Positions 53,414 to 61,103 of a DNA stretch of 64,000 bases are shown here, piece by piece. Within the stretch, counting starts at the first letter, position 1, and each line of letters begins with the position of its first letter. The position numbers and the translations under genes were made by a program. The notes beneath the pieces are model-generated. The model saw nothing but the letters and a program-made list of their open reading frames with translations. It did not search any database and was not told the origin of the DNA. Source of the DNA: an uncultured Ruminiclostridium sp. (GTDB lineage: Bacteria > Bacillota > Clostridia > Oscillospirales > Ruminococcaceae); contig CALXIO010000011.1 of NCBI GenBank assembly GCA_944388385.1, positions 1 to 64,000 of the forward strand. The letters run 5' to 3'.

Positions 53414-54471
53414 TGAAAAAATTAAAGGGAATTATAGCACCGGTACTTGCTATGGCAATGGTATTATTATCCTGCCTTACAGTAACGGCGGCACCGGTAA
53501 CCGGCTCTATTACCGTAAATTGTTCGGTGGAGCAGGTGATAATCTCCGGCATTGAAATGCAGATTTTCAAAATAGGCGAAAGACAGACCGGAGATGAAAT
53601 TAAGCTCACCGGGGATTTTGCTGACTATAATGTAAGTCTTGATATTACCTCTGCATCAGCTATGCAGGAGGCGGCAACAACCCTTGAAAACTATGCAAGG
53701 GTAGATAAAATTTCCCCCACAGATTCAGTTAAGTCTGACGAAAAGGGCATAGCCTTATTTGAAAATGTGGCACAGGGTATTTATCTTGTAACAGGCCTGC
53801 CCCTTGAAGTTGACACCTTAGAGTATACCCCCGTAGCATCAATAGTTGAGGTTATTGATATGCCAGACAGACTTGATATAACTATCAACCACAAGTTCAA
53901 GGCTACTGATATAAACAACGGCGAGCTGGTTAATTTCTCAGTTAAGAAGCTATGGCACAATGATGACCCCACAGTAAGACCGGATGAAATCCGAGTGGAA
54001 TTATACAGAAATGACACCTTATTTGAAACAGTTACATTAAACTATGACAACGGCTGGACTTATTTCTGGGAAGGTATGTCAAACGACGACTGGAGAGTAA
54101 AGGAAGTAAGCACCGGGGAGAATTACACGGTAACATATAACTACCAGGAGATTGTATTTGAGGTAATAAATACCTACAATCCCCCGGAGGAAACCACCAC
54201 AACCGAGGAAACTCCCGCCCCCGTGGAAACTACAACCACAGCTCCCGCCCCCCAGACAACACCTCCCTCAACAACAGATATCGAGCACAAAGAAACTGAA
54301 AAGACAACCCCTGCACCGGAAACCACATCAGATTCCGGCACAATCGATAATCCTCCCCCGGATTCACCCAGCACAGGTAGAGTATTATCCACCTTACCCT
54401 TTATGATGGGTGTGGGAATTTTAGCGGCAGGAATTGCCACCAGAGTTTCAAAGAAGCATAAGGATGAATAA
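53413..54471 (+). CDS. Minor (basal) pilin with Cna_B domain
   Basis: A 352-residue surface protein. Signal peptide about 1-26. A SpaA-like domain (about 30-165) ends with AQGIYLVTGLPLE; a Cna_B-type domain (about 176-255) starts NFSVKKLWHND and ends YQEIVFEVINTYN. A Thr/Pro/Glu linker follows, then SPSTG, a hydrophobic helix and KKHKDE. SPSTG in place of LPXTG is unusual. Position after the sortase suggests the basal subunit that ends the pilus. The start is ambiguous: two ATG codons in a row (53410, 53413); GAGGTG is better spaced for the second, which overlaps the sortase stop (TGATG). Confidence 0.88.
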   Translation: MKKLKGIIAPVLAMAMVLLSCLTVTAAPVTGSITVNCSVEQVIISGIEMQIFKIGERQTGDEIKLTGDFADYNVSLDITSASAMQEAATTLENYARVDKISPTDSVKSDEKGIALFENVAQGIYLVTGLPLEVDTLEYTPVASIVEVIDMPDRLDITINHKFKATDINNGELVNFSVKKLWHNDDPTVRPDEIRVELYRNDTLFETVTLNYDNGWTYFWEGMSNDDWRVKEVSTGENYTVTYNYQEIVFEVINTYNPPEETTTTEETPAPVETTTTAPAPQTTPPSTTDIEHKETEKTTPAPETTSDSGTIDNPPPDSPSTGRVLSTLPFMMGVGILAAGIATRVSKKHKDE

Positions 54472-54477
54472 TAATAA

Positions 54478-54506
54478 AATCCCTCTTGTTAAAAGAGGGA
54501 TTTTTT
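54478..54506 (+). terminator. Terminator of the pilus operon
   Basis: AATCCCTCTT and AAGAGGGATT arms followed by a T-run. Confidence 0.88.
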
Positions 54507-54647
54507 ATTTATATCAGCAATTTCATCTTTTCGGCTATTTAAATGACATGAAACTATATTATTATTGGAATGATTTAAAAAACTAAACTGGTAGGTGAAT
54601 TTTAAGTATAACCCAACAAAAAATAGAATGATAGTTTAAATAGTCGA

Positions 54648-54676
54648 TTTACAACAACTAACTATTGTGATATAAT
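54648..54676 (+). promoter_or_regulatory. Sigma-A promoter of the XRE/ABC exporter operon
   Basis: TTTACA (54648-54653), 17-base spacer, TATAAT (54671-54676). Confidence 0.75.
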
Positions 54677-54739
54677 TTAAGCAAATCAAAATCCGGTAGA
54701 GGATTTTATCTGAATTATATTACAAAGGAGATTGTTTTG

Positions 54740-55642
54740 ATGGAAAATAATTTTTCTTCCGGTCTGCAAAGACTGAGAAAGCAAAAGGGAGTTACACAGG
54801 AGGCTCTTGCCTCACATCTGGGAGTAAGTCCCCAGGCGGTGTCAAAGTGGGAAAACGGCAGTTATCCCGACGGAGATCTTCTGCCTAAAATAGCCGATTT
54901 CTTTGATGTTTCAATAGACTGCCTATACGGCAGGGATGACGGTAATGTGTCCACCACCCAAAAGATAATAGACGAGCTTCAGCAGGTTATATACGAAACA
55001 GAGAACGGTACATCCGGCTTTTTTGATAAGGTGCTTGAGTACGCATGGGCAATACAAATATCCGCATGGGAAAACAACAAATACTTTTATGACCGTCCTG
55101 CGCTAAGTAAAGATAACATCACCACCGTGTCAGAGGTCACCCACGATGCGGGCTTTACCTATATGCGGCTTAATAATGACCTCGAATATTATATTGCGGT
55201 AAAACAGCCGCCTGAGGGCTTTACAAAGCGTCTTGCGGTTACCGATGATATGGTAAAGCTGTTTTCCTTTATGGGGGATAAGACTAATCTGAAAATATTG
55301 CAGTTTATGCTTACTTTTTACTGGAAAGAGTCTGTTCGTGCCAAAACCGTATCAAAGCTTTTAAACATTCCCTTGGAAAAAGCGGAAAAGGCTTTGGAGT
55401 TTCTTTGTGAATATAAAGGAATAATTAAACAAAGCAATATTTTAAACGAGGACGGAAAAACCGAAAAGATATATTGTACTTCTACTGTAAAAGCAGTGGC
55501 GGCTATAATGCTTTTTATATCTGCGGATATGATGATAAACAATCCCGATAATTATCAAAATCAGATAGGATGGACAGATAACCCATGGTTTAAACGGGAG
55601 GATATGCCTTTTATTCATAAGGACAAGGAGTATTATTTTTGA
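54740..55642 (+). CDS. XRE family transcriptional regulator
   Basis: A 300-residue regulator. The first 70 residues are an XRE helix-turn-helix: LRKQKGVTQEALASHLGVSP, then QAVSKWENGSYPDGDLLPKIADFFDVSIDCLYG. The rest looks like a winged-helix or effector domain: FMGDKTNLKILQFMLTFYWKE and TVSKLLNIPLEKAEKALEFL suggest a second helix-turn-helix. The preceding TTG is in frame, but ATG 54740 has the AAAGGAG site 9 bases upstream. Its stop overlaps the start of the ABC exporter, so it probably controls that operon. Inducer unknown. Confidence 0.88.
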   Translation: MENNFSSGLQRLRKQKGVTQEALASHLGVSPQAVSKWENGSYPDGDLLPKIADFFDVSIDCLYGRDDGNVSTTQKIIDELQQVIYETENGTSGFFDKVLEYAWAIQISAWENNKYFYDRPALSKDNITTVSEVTHDAGFTYMRLNNDLEYYIAVKQPPEGFTKRLAVTDDMVKLFSFMGDKTNLKILQFMLTFYWKESVRAKTVSKLLNIPLEKAEKALEFLCEYKGIIKQSNILNEDGKTEKIYCTSTVKAVAAIMLFISADMMINNPDNYQNQIGWTDNPWFKREDMPFIHKDKEYYF

Positions 55643-57486
55643 AAAAGAAAAAAGAAAAATCCCGGCCTTATCATAAGGATTTCGGCATTTTCAGCAACGT
55701 TATATATGCCTTTAAGGGAATGTTTGACTACAGCAAGATGTTTTATCTGCTGATACCCATAGGTATAATATGCTATCCTATGATGCAGTATTTCTGGACC
55801 TTTATGTCAAAGCTTATTATCGACCTTGTAACATCAGAGGGGAGCATAGAGGATTTACTTTGGCTTATAGCCATATTCCTTATCATACAGCTGATAATAA
55901 CCATATTAAACAGCCTTTATCACAGGGAAATATGGTGGAGATATATCGGTGCAAGAATTTGCCTTATATCACAGAAGAACCGAAAGGTCATGACTATAAA
56001 CTTTCAGCATCTTGAAAATTCGGATGTTCTTGACTGCTATCAGAAAGCGGGAAATGCCTGCGGAGGAAATTATAACGGTGTTGAAGGCATGATGCGTTTC
56101 TCTGTTGAATTTTTAAATTCATTAGCAGTGGTTACGGTGGGTATTCTGATACTTGGTACTATGAATATAGTTGTAGTTCTTATAATGACAGCTATCTGCC
56201 TTATGAGCTTTTTTATCAATAACCGTACAGGAAAAATTCTTAAAGCCCGTGTGTGGGATCCTCTTGCCCCATGGTGGCGTAAAAACAACTATATGCGGTT
56301 TGTCACCACAAGCTTTGACAGCGCAAAGGATATCCGTATGTTCGGGCTTGCAGGCTTTCTTACCGAGAAAATAAAGGCTCTTAAAGAGGAGCGTGTACAG
56401 GCGCAGAAAGCAAACGCAAAGGCGTGGCTTATTGTGTCATGGTTAAACAACCTGCTTTTTGCAGTTTCCTTGGCGGCTGTTTACGGATACCTTATTTATA
56501 TGACGGTAAATGGAGAAATGACTATCGGTAGCTTCACCCTTTATCTTGGGGCGTCAACCGCTTTTTACAACTACATATCCCAGCTTTTGCGGAATATTAC
56601 CTCCATGCTGGAATGCAGCCGTGAAGCAGACGATTTCCGCAGCTTTATGGAGTTTGAAAAGGATGAGCATGATGCGGGGGATGAAGTTCCCAATTGCGAC
56701 AGCTTTGAATTTGAATTTAAGAACGTATCCTTTAAATATCCAAAGTCCGAAAGCTATGCTCTTAAAAACCTTTCTATCAAATTAAAAGCAGGGCAGCGTC
56801 TTGCGGTGGTGGGGCTTAACGGCGCAGGAAAAAGTACCTTTATAAAGCTGCTTTTAAGGCTGTATGAGCCCACAGAGGGAGAGATACTTTTAAATGGAGT
56901 AAATATCAAAAAATACAGCAGAACAAGCTACTATAAGATATTCTCTCCTGTTTTTCAGGAGGTGGAGCTGTTTGCATTTCCTCTTGCAGAAAATGTGTCC
57001 ATGAACACCCCTGAGCAAACGGACGTATCAAAATCTGAAAATTGCCTTATAAAGGCAGGCTTCAAAGATAAGCTTAAGGAGTTTCCCAAAGGCTCTGCCA
57101 CAGAGATACTAAAGGTTATTCACGATGACGGCACAGACCTTTCCGGCGGCGAAAAGCAAAAGCTTGCCCTTGCACGGGCATTGTATAAAGACGCTCCCGT
57201 GGTTGTTCTTGATGAGCCTACCGCCGCCCTTGATGCTCTTGCAGAAAGCAGTCTTTACAATGATTTTGATAAGCTTATCGGCGGTAAAACGGCGGTGTAT
57301 ATCAGCCACAGGCTCAGCTCAACACAATTTTGCGACAACGTGGCGATGTTTAAGGACGGCGCTTTGGTAGAATACGGTACACATAAAAGCCTTATGGCTC
57401 AGAATGGACTCTACGCAGAAATGTTTAAAATTCAGGCACAATATTATGTAGACAGCAAGGGAAAGGAGGCGGTAACCGATGAATAA
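55639..57486 (+). CDS. ABC exporter half-transporter 1 (permease-ATPase)
   Basis: A 615-residue half-transporter: six membrane segments (about 30-325) then an ATPase domain with Walker A GLNGAGKSTFIKLL (about 397), signature LSGGEKQKLALARALY, Walker B VVLDEPTAALD with catalytic Glu, and the H-loop HRLSS. The start is TTG: AAGGAG lies 8 bases before it and it overlaps the regulator's stop; no ATG or GTG is better placed. It overlaps the next half-transporter by 8 bases; the two should form a heterodimer exporting a drug, peptide or lipid. Substrate unknown. Confidence 0.92.
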   Translation: MKKKKEKSRPYHKDFGIFSNVIYAFKGMFDYSKMFYLLIPIGIICYPMMQYFWTFMSKLIIDLVTSEGSIEDLLWLIAIFLIIQLIITILNSLYHREIWWRYIGARICLISQKNRKVMTINFQHLENSDVLDCYQKAGNACGGNYNGVEGMMRFSVEFLNSLAVVTVGILILGTMNIVVVLIMTAICLMSFFINNRTGKILKARVWDPLAPWWRKNNYMRFVTTSFDSAKDIRMFGLAGFLTEKIKALKEERVQAQKANAKAWLIVSWLNNLLFAVSLAAVYGYLIYMTVNGEMTIGSFTLYLGASTAFYNYISQLLRNITSMLECSREADDFRSFMEFEKDEHDAGDEVPNCDSFEFEFKNVSFKYPKSESYALKNLSIKLKAGQRLAVVGLNGAGKSTFIKLLLRLYEPTEGEILLNGVNIKKYSRTSYYKIFSPVFQEVELFAFPLAENVSMNTPEQTDVSKSENCLIKAGFKDKLKEFPKGSATEILKVIHDDGTDLSGGEKQKLALARALYKDAPVVVLDEPTAALDALAESSLYNDFDKLIGGKTAVYISHRLSSTQFCDNVAMFKDGALVEYGTHKSLMAQNGLYAEMFKIQAQYYVDSKGKEAVTDE

Positions 57487-59290
57487 GGGAAAAGAACATA
57501 TCACAAAGGATACTCTTATATTTATGCTTAAAACCGCCAAAAAGGAAAAGCCCTTATTGTTTTTCATATATCTTATTAAATTCATAGCTGAGGTTGTTCC
57601 CGGAATGTTTGCTATTATTCTTCCCAAGTTTCTCATTGACGAGATAGTGAAAATAATAGGCGGAGAGCCGGTAGAGGAGCATATTTACACTATAATTTTT
57701 ATTGCCGCTTTAATAATAGGAATAGAGCTTTTATCAAGCCTTATAATAAGTCTGGCAGAACAGTTAAAGGACATTATCCGCGAATGGTTTGATCAGTATT
57801 TTGATATGAAGCTTTCAAGTCATGCCATGACCATGGATTTTGAGCATACGGAAAACCCGGAGGTCCTTGACAAGCTGGGGAAAGCCAAGGAGGGCATGAG
57901 CTGGTACAGCGGCGGCGTTGTGGGAATCCTTGACCACCTTTATAAGATCATAAAAAGCTTAGCTATGTTGTTTGGTGTTTCGGTTGTTATTTTGCTTGTA
58001 TGTCCCATGCTTATACCGGTACAGATAATAGCGCTTGTGATAATTTCGGTATTCAACAGTAAAATACAAAATATAAACAAGAAGTATTTTTTAAGATTAT
58101 CAAAGCTCAACAGGGTAGGGGATTATATCTTTAATGAGCTTTCGGATTTTCGTTACGGAAAGGATATACGGCTTTATAACAGTGCCGACATGATGTGCCA
58201 AAAGACCGACACCATAGGCAAAGAAATGGTAGACGGCTGGAAACAGGAAAACAGAGAAATGTTTCCTCATTCAATGGGAATGGACATTGTAAACGCTGTC
58301 CGTGACGGTATAAGCTATTTTTACATAGGCTATCTGGTGCTTACAAAGGCTATCACTATAGGCGATTTTCAGATGAGCATAAACGGTGCCTCCAGGCTGT
58401 ACTGGAGCTTGTTTAATATAATTCAGTCGGTGCAGGAGCTTAACACCAGCTGCAGCTATGCCCACAGATACCTTGAATTTACAGCCTTCCCCTGCGCTAT
58501 GACAAAGGGAACTAAAAGCGTAAAGCCCGGCAGGCATACGATTGAATTTTCTCATGTGAGCTTTAAATATCCAAGGTCGGAAAAGTATGTTTTGCGGGAT
58601 ATAAATATAACTATAAATCCGGGGGAGCATCTATCGATCGTAGGGCTTAACGGCGCAGGAAAGACCACGTTTATAAAGCTTTTATGCCGTCTTTATGACG
58701 TCACCGAAGGAGAGATACTTGTTGACGGCGTAAACATAAAGGAATATTCTGATGAGGAATATCGAAAGCTGTTTTCGGTGGTTTTTCAGGATTATCAGCT
58801 TTTTGCCTTTAGCCTGAGAGAAAATATTGTACTTACAGAAGAAACCGATGACAACCGTGTAAAGGAGGTTTTAAAGCAGTCGGGATTATATGAGGACTCT
58901 TTGAAATTAGACCACGGACTTGATACCTATCTTTTTAAAACCTACGACGAAAAGGGAACTGAGCTTTCCGGGGGACAAAAGCAGAAAACGGCTATCAGTC
59001 GTGCATTATACAGGAATGCTCCTGTTGTTATCTTAGACGAGCCCACCGCCGCCCTTGATCCGGTGGCAGAGTATGAAATATACCGGCAGTTCAATTCCCT
59101 TGTAAAGGGAAAGACGGCGATCTATATTTCCCACCGTCTTTCAAGCTGTAAGTTCTGCGATAAGATAGCCGTATTTGCAGATGACACCATAAAGGAATAC
59201 GGCACACATGACCTGCTTGCAAATAAATCAAATGGTATTTATGCCGGGATGTTTGCCGCCCAGGCACAGTATTATGTTAAGAGGGCATAG
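57479..59290 (+). CDS. ABC exporter half-transporter 2 (permease-ATPase)
   Basis: A 603-residue partner of the preceding protein with the same plan: six membrane segments, then Walker A GLNGAGKTTFIKLL (about 393), signature LSGGQKQKTAISRALY, Walker B VVILDEPTAALD and HRLSS. Both partners keep the catalytic Glu, so neither site looks degenerate, unlike many heterodimeric exporters. AAGGAGG precedes the ATG inside the end of the previous gene. A strong terminator follows. Confidence 0.93.
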   Translation: MNKGKEHITKDTLIFMLKTAKKEKPLLFFIYLIKFIAEVVPGMFAIILPKFLIDEIVKIIGGEPVEEHIYTIIFIAALIIGIELLSSLIISLAEQLKDIIREWFDQYFDMKLSSHAMTMDFEHTENPEVLDKLGKAKEGMSWYSGGVVGILDHLYKIIKSLAMLFGVSVVILLVCPMLIPVQIIALVIISVFNSKIQNINKKYFLRLSKLNRVGDYIFNELSDFRYGKDIRLYNSADMMCQKTDTIGKEMVDGWKQENREMFPHSMGMDIVNAVRDGISYFYIGYLVLTKAITIGDFQMSINGASRLYWSLFNIIQSVQELNTSCSYAHRYLEFTAFPCAMTKGTKSVKPGRHTIEFSHVSFKYPRSEKYVLRDINITINPGEHLSIVGLNGAGKTTFIKLLCRLYDVTEGEILVDGVNIKEYSDEEYRKLFSVVFQDYQLFAFSLRENIVLTEETDDNRVKEVLKQSGLYEDSLKLDHGLDTYLFKTYDEKGTELSGGQKQKTAISRALYRNAPVVILDEPTAALDPVAEYEIYRQFNSLVKGKTAIYISHRLSSCKFCDKIAVFADDTIKEYGTHDLLANKSNGIYAGMFAAQAQYYVKRA

Positions 59291-59296
59291 CATACA

Positions 59297-59336
59297 AAAA
59301 AGCAGTACCGCATAAAAGCGGTACTGCTTTTTATTT
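59297..59336. terminator. Bidirectional terminator
   Basis: AAAAGCAGTACCGC and GCGGTACTGCTTTT arms around ATAAAA, between converging operons. Confidence 0.9.
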
Positions 59337-60095
59337 TTATCTTTTCTTTTTCTCTTCCTTAATTCCGGCTATTATGTAGGTTATATAAAGCACCGCAATA
59401 AAAGCGCTTACAAAAATCATGGGGGCGATTTCTTCGGTAATCATACCATAAAAAAGGGCAAGGAACAGAAGCACATCGCCGATAATTACGGTATTTTTGA
59501 ATGAATACCAACCGCTTTTATAAATATCCAGCTTTTCAGCCTCATCACAGGAATTCAACCATTCCTTGCTGAAGCTTGTACTGTAAGTATCTCCCTTCTT
59601 TTCCGGGTTAAGCTCTTTTATCATCTTTGTCAGCTTATTTGTGAGGAAAGCAGTTATAAATATGGTTACTATAGCAAGAACAAAAGCGGCTATCAGCAGA
59701 GCTATACTAAGGGAAGAAATATCATCAAAGTAATAAAACACGCTGAAGGCAAGCAAAAGTGAAAAAGTCCTGTTAATGATGCTAGAAATTGAACTTACCG
59801 ATAAAGGGTAATTCAATATGAATTCCAGCTTATCAATAAGCTCCTCGTCCTGTGTTTCCTTTATTCTTTTATATAGCCTTGTACAGGATGTGTATTGTAC
59901 AGGCAGAATTATCAGCACAGCGATATTTACTAAAATCACCACGATAGAAATAATCAGTACAGTAAGCTCACTTTCCGGTATTGACAGATCTATATTCATA
60001 TCCGATAGCAAGGAAATACAAAAAGTGCTTATAAATCCTAACAGAAAACATACAACTAATATAATAACAAATTTAATTCTTCCCTTATTCTTCAT
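59337..60095 (-). CDS. DUF3169-type membrane protein
   Basis: A 252-residue membrane protein with about six hydrophobic segments (pairs near 8-30, 43-65, 105-150 and 200-245) and a cytoplasmic part containing CTRLYKRIKETQDEELIDKLE. It resembles the DUF3169 family, which in Firmicutes is often encoded next to a small XRE regulator, as here. The frame is open from 60113, but the AGGAGG just after that ATG serves the ATG at 60095. It overlaps the XRE gene by 11 bases. Function unknown. Confidence 0.78.
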   Translation of the reverse strand: MKNKGRIKFVIILVVCFLLGFISTFCISLLSDMNIDLSIPESELTVLIISIVVILVNIAVLIILPVQYTSCTRLYKRIKETQDEELIDKLEFILNYPLSVSSISSIINRTFSLLLAFSVFYYFDDISSLSIALLIAAFVLAIVTIFITAFLTNKLTKMIKELNPEKKGDTYSTSFSKEWLNSCDEAEKLDIYKSGWYSFKNTVIIGDVLLFLALFYGMITEEIAPMIFVSAFIAVLYITYIIAGIKEEKKKR

Positions 60096-60303
60096 TTTGG
60101 CCGTCCTCCTCATAAATAAAAATATCCTCTACTGTGGCGTTACATACCCTTGCTATTTTAAGAGCAAGGGTAACAGACGGGGAATAGTCGCCTCTTTCTA
60201 TCTGACTTATGGTTTGTCTTGAAACCTGTACAAGCGCCCCCATCTCCTGCTGATTTACTCCAAGCCTTGCACGGTATTCCTTTAATCTGTTTCTGAGGGG
60301 CAT
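60085..60303 (-). CDS. Small XRE family regulator
   Basis: A 72-residue stand-alone helix-turn-helix of the XRE/Cro family: RLKEYRARLGVNQQEMGALV then QVSRQTISQIERGDYSPSVT and LALKIARVCNATVEDIFIY. This compact type is often paired with a membrane protein gene. AAGGAGG precedes the ATG. It lies in a four-gene unit under a promoter that carries two inverted repeats, which are probably its own operators. Confidence 0.9.
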   Translation of the reverse strand: MPLRNRLKEYRARLGVNQQEMGALVQVSRQTISQIERGDYSPSVTLALKIARVCNATVEDIFIYEEDGQNEE

Positions 60304-60524
60304 TTAGTTTCCTCCTTATTGATATTGTTAAGATCTATGCTGTATGGCTTTCCCTTATTTAAAAAGCAAAATCCAACCATTAAGGCAAACATTACTACGA
60401 AAAGTAAACCTGCACCAACACCAAAACTTTTTCCCAGAATTAATCCTAACATAAAACCTACAAGTTGCCTACAAATACTAAAGTGCTTTTTGTCTACGCT
60501 GCGATAAAAAAAGCATATTATCAA
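60282..60524 (-). CDS. Small membrane protein
   Basis: An ORF of up to 80 residues with two hydrophobic segments (QLVGFMLGLILGKSFGVGAG and LLFVVMFALMVGFCFL) and a polar tail. The start is unclear: TTG at 60524 overlaps the end of the upstream gene by about 47 bases, while an ATG at 60452 has no good ribosome site. It overlaps the XRE gene start by 22 bases. Small two-helix proteins of this kind are common in XRE/DUF3169 units. Function unknown. Confidence 0.6.
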   Translation of the reverse strand: MIICFFYRSVDKKHFSICRQLVGFMLGLILGKSFGVGAGLLFVVMFALMVGFCFLNKGKPYSIDLNNINKEETKCPSETD

Positions 60525-60930
60525 TTACATATCCCCCTGCGTTGCCGCAAATATCCACCGCACCAGTAAGGGTGCTTTCAATATACTGCTTAATGAGGGT
60601 GTCCTTAAACTGCACAAAATCTTCCGGGCAATACTCATAGATAAGCACATAAGCGTTGTTATACGGATTTCCTAAGGTCCAGATTCCCTTGATGCCACTT
60701 AGCTTATCCTTGTTATTAAGAGAATAGTCCTTTTCAAGGGCAAAGATATAAATTCCCATGAGCTTTTTATCCTTGTAAAGCCCTATCATAAGGCTTTGCT
60801 TTTCCGATTTTGCCTTGGTAATAGCCTCATTCAGCTTTTCACCCCCCGGAAGATATGAAAAGTCAGCTTTTTTAATATTCACATTTTTAATTTCAAGACC
60901 GGTTATTCACAATTTCTTACCTAATTTCAT
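60478..60930 (-). pseudogene. Hypothetical gene with in-frame TGA at codon 8
   Basis: The best start is ATG at 60930 with AAAAGGAG upstream and a consensus promoter beyond. It reads seven codons (MKLGKKL) and meets TGA at 60909-60907. The same frame then runs open to 60478, through ITGLEIKNVNIKKADFSYL and a further 125 residues. A GTG at 60882 could start a 134-residue product but has no ribosome site. So the gene carries a nonsense change near its start, or the TGA is read through. The protein is soluble, alpha/beta in pattern (SLMIGLYKDKKLMGIYIFAL, then NAYVLIYEYCPEDFVQFKDT), and is not recognised. Confidence 0.6.
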
Positions 60931-60963
60931 AATATTCTCCTTTTGACAAATAGGATTTACATT

Positions 60964-60983
60964 ATGACAATTAAAGTTGTCAT
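60964..60983. promoter_or_regulatory. Operator candidate 2
   Basis: ATGACAA-N6-TTGTCAT inverted repeat in the transcribed leader of the XRE/DUF3169 unit, 43 bases from the matching repeat at 61008. Confidence 0.65.
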
Positions 60984-60996
60984 TTCCTGTGATTGC

Positions 60997-61026
60997 ATTA
61001 TAGCACATGACAACTATACTTGTCAA
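60997..61026 (-). promoter_or_regulatory. Promoter of the XRE/DUF3169 unit with overlapping operator
   Basis: On the minus strand, TTGACA (61021-61026) and TATAAT (60997-61002) with an 18-base spacer. The inverted repeat TGACAA-N6-TTGTCA at 61008-61025 overlaps the -35 element and spacer. The small XRE protein encoded downstream is the obvious candidate to bind both repeats and repress the unit. Confidence 0.75.
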
Positions 61027-61058
61027 GACCTTTTTTAAAAATTTTTTGAGAAAAATAA

Positions 61059-61090
61059 AAAATCCTTACCCAAAAGGTAAGGATTTTTTT
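61059..61090. terminator. Terminator
   Basis: AATCCTTACC and GGTAAGGATT arms around CAAAA, with A-run and T-run on either side. It ends the gene at 61104 on the minus strand. Confidence 0.85.
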
Positions 61091-61103
61091 ATGTATCTTA
61101 AGT

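Noticed and set aside
54174..54440. Minus-strand frame opposite the minor pilin linker
   Set aside because: Antisense of the Thr/Pro linker, with a Val/Gly-rich low-complexity product.
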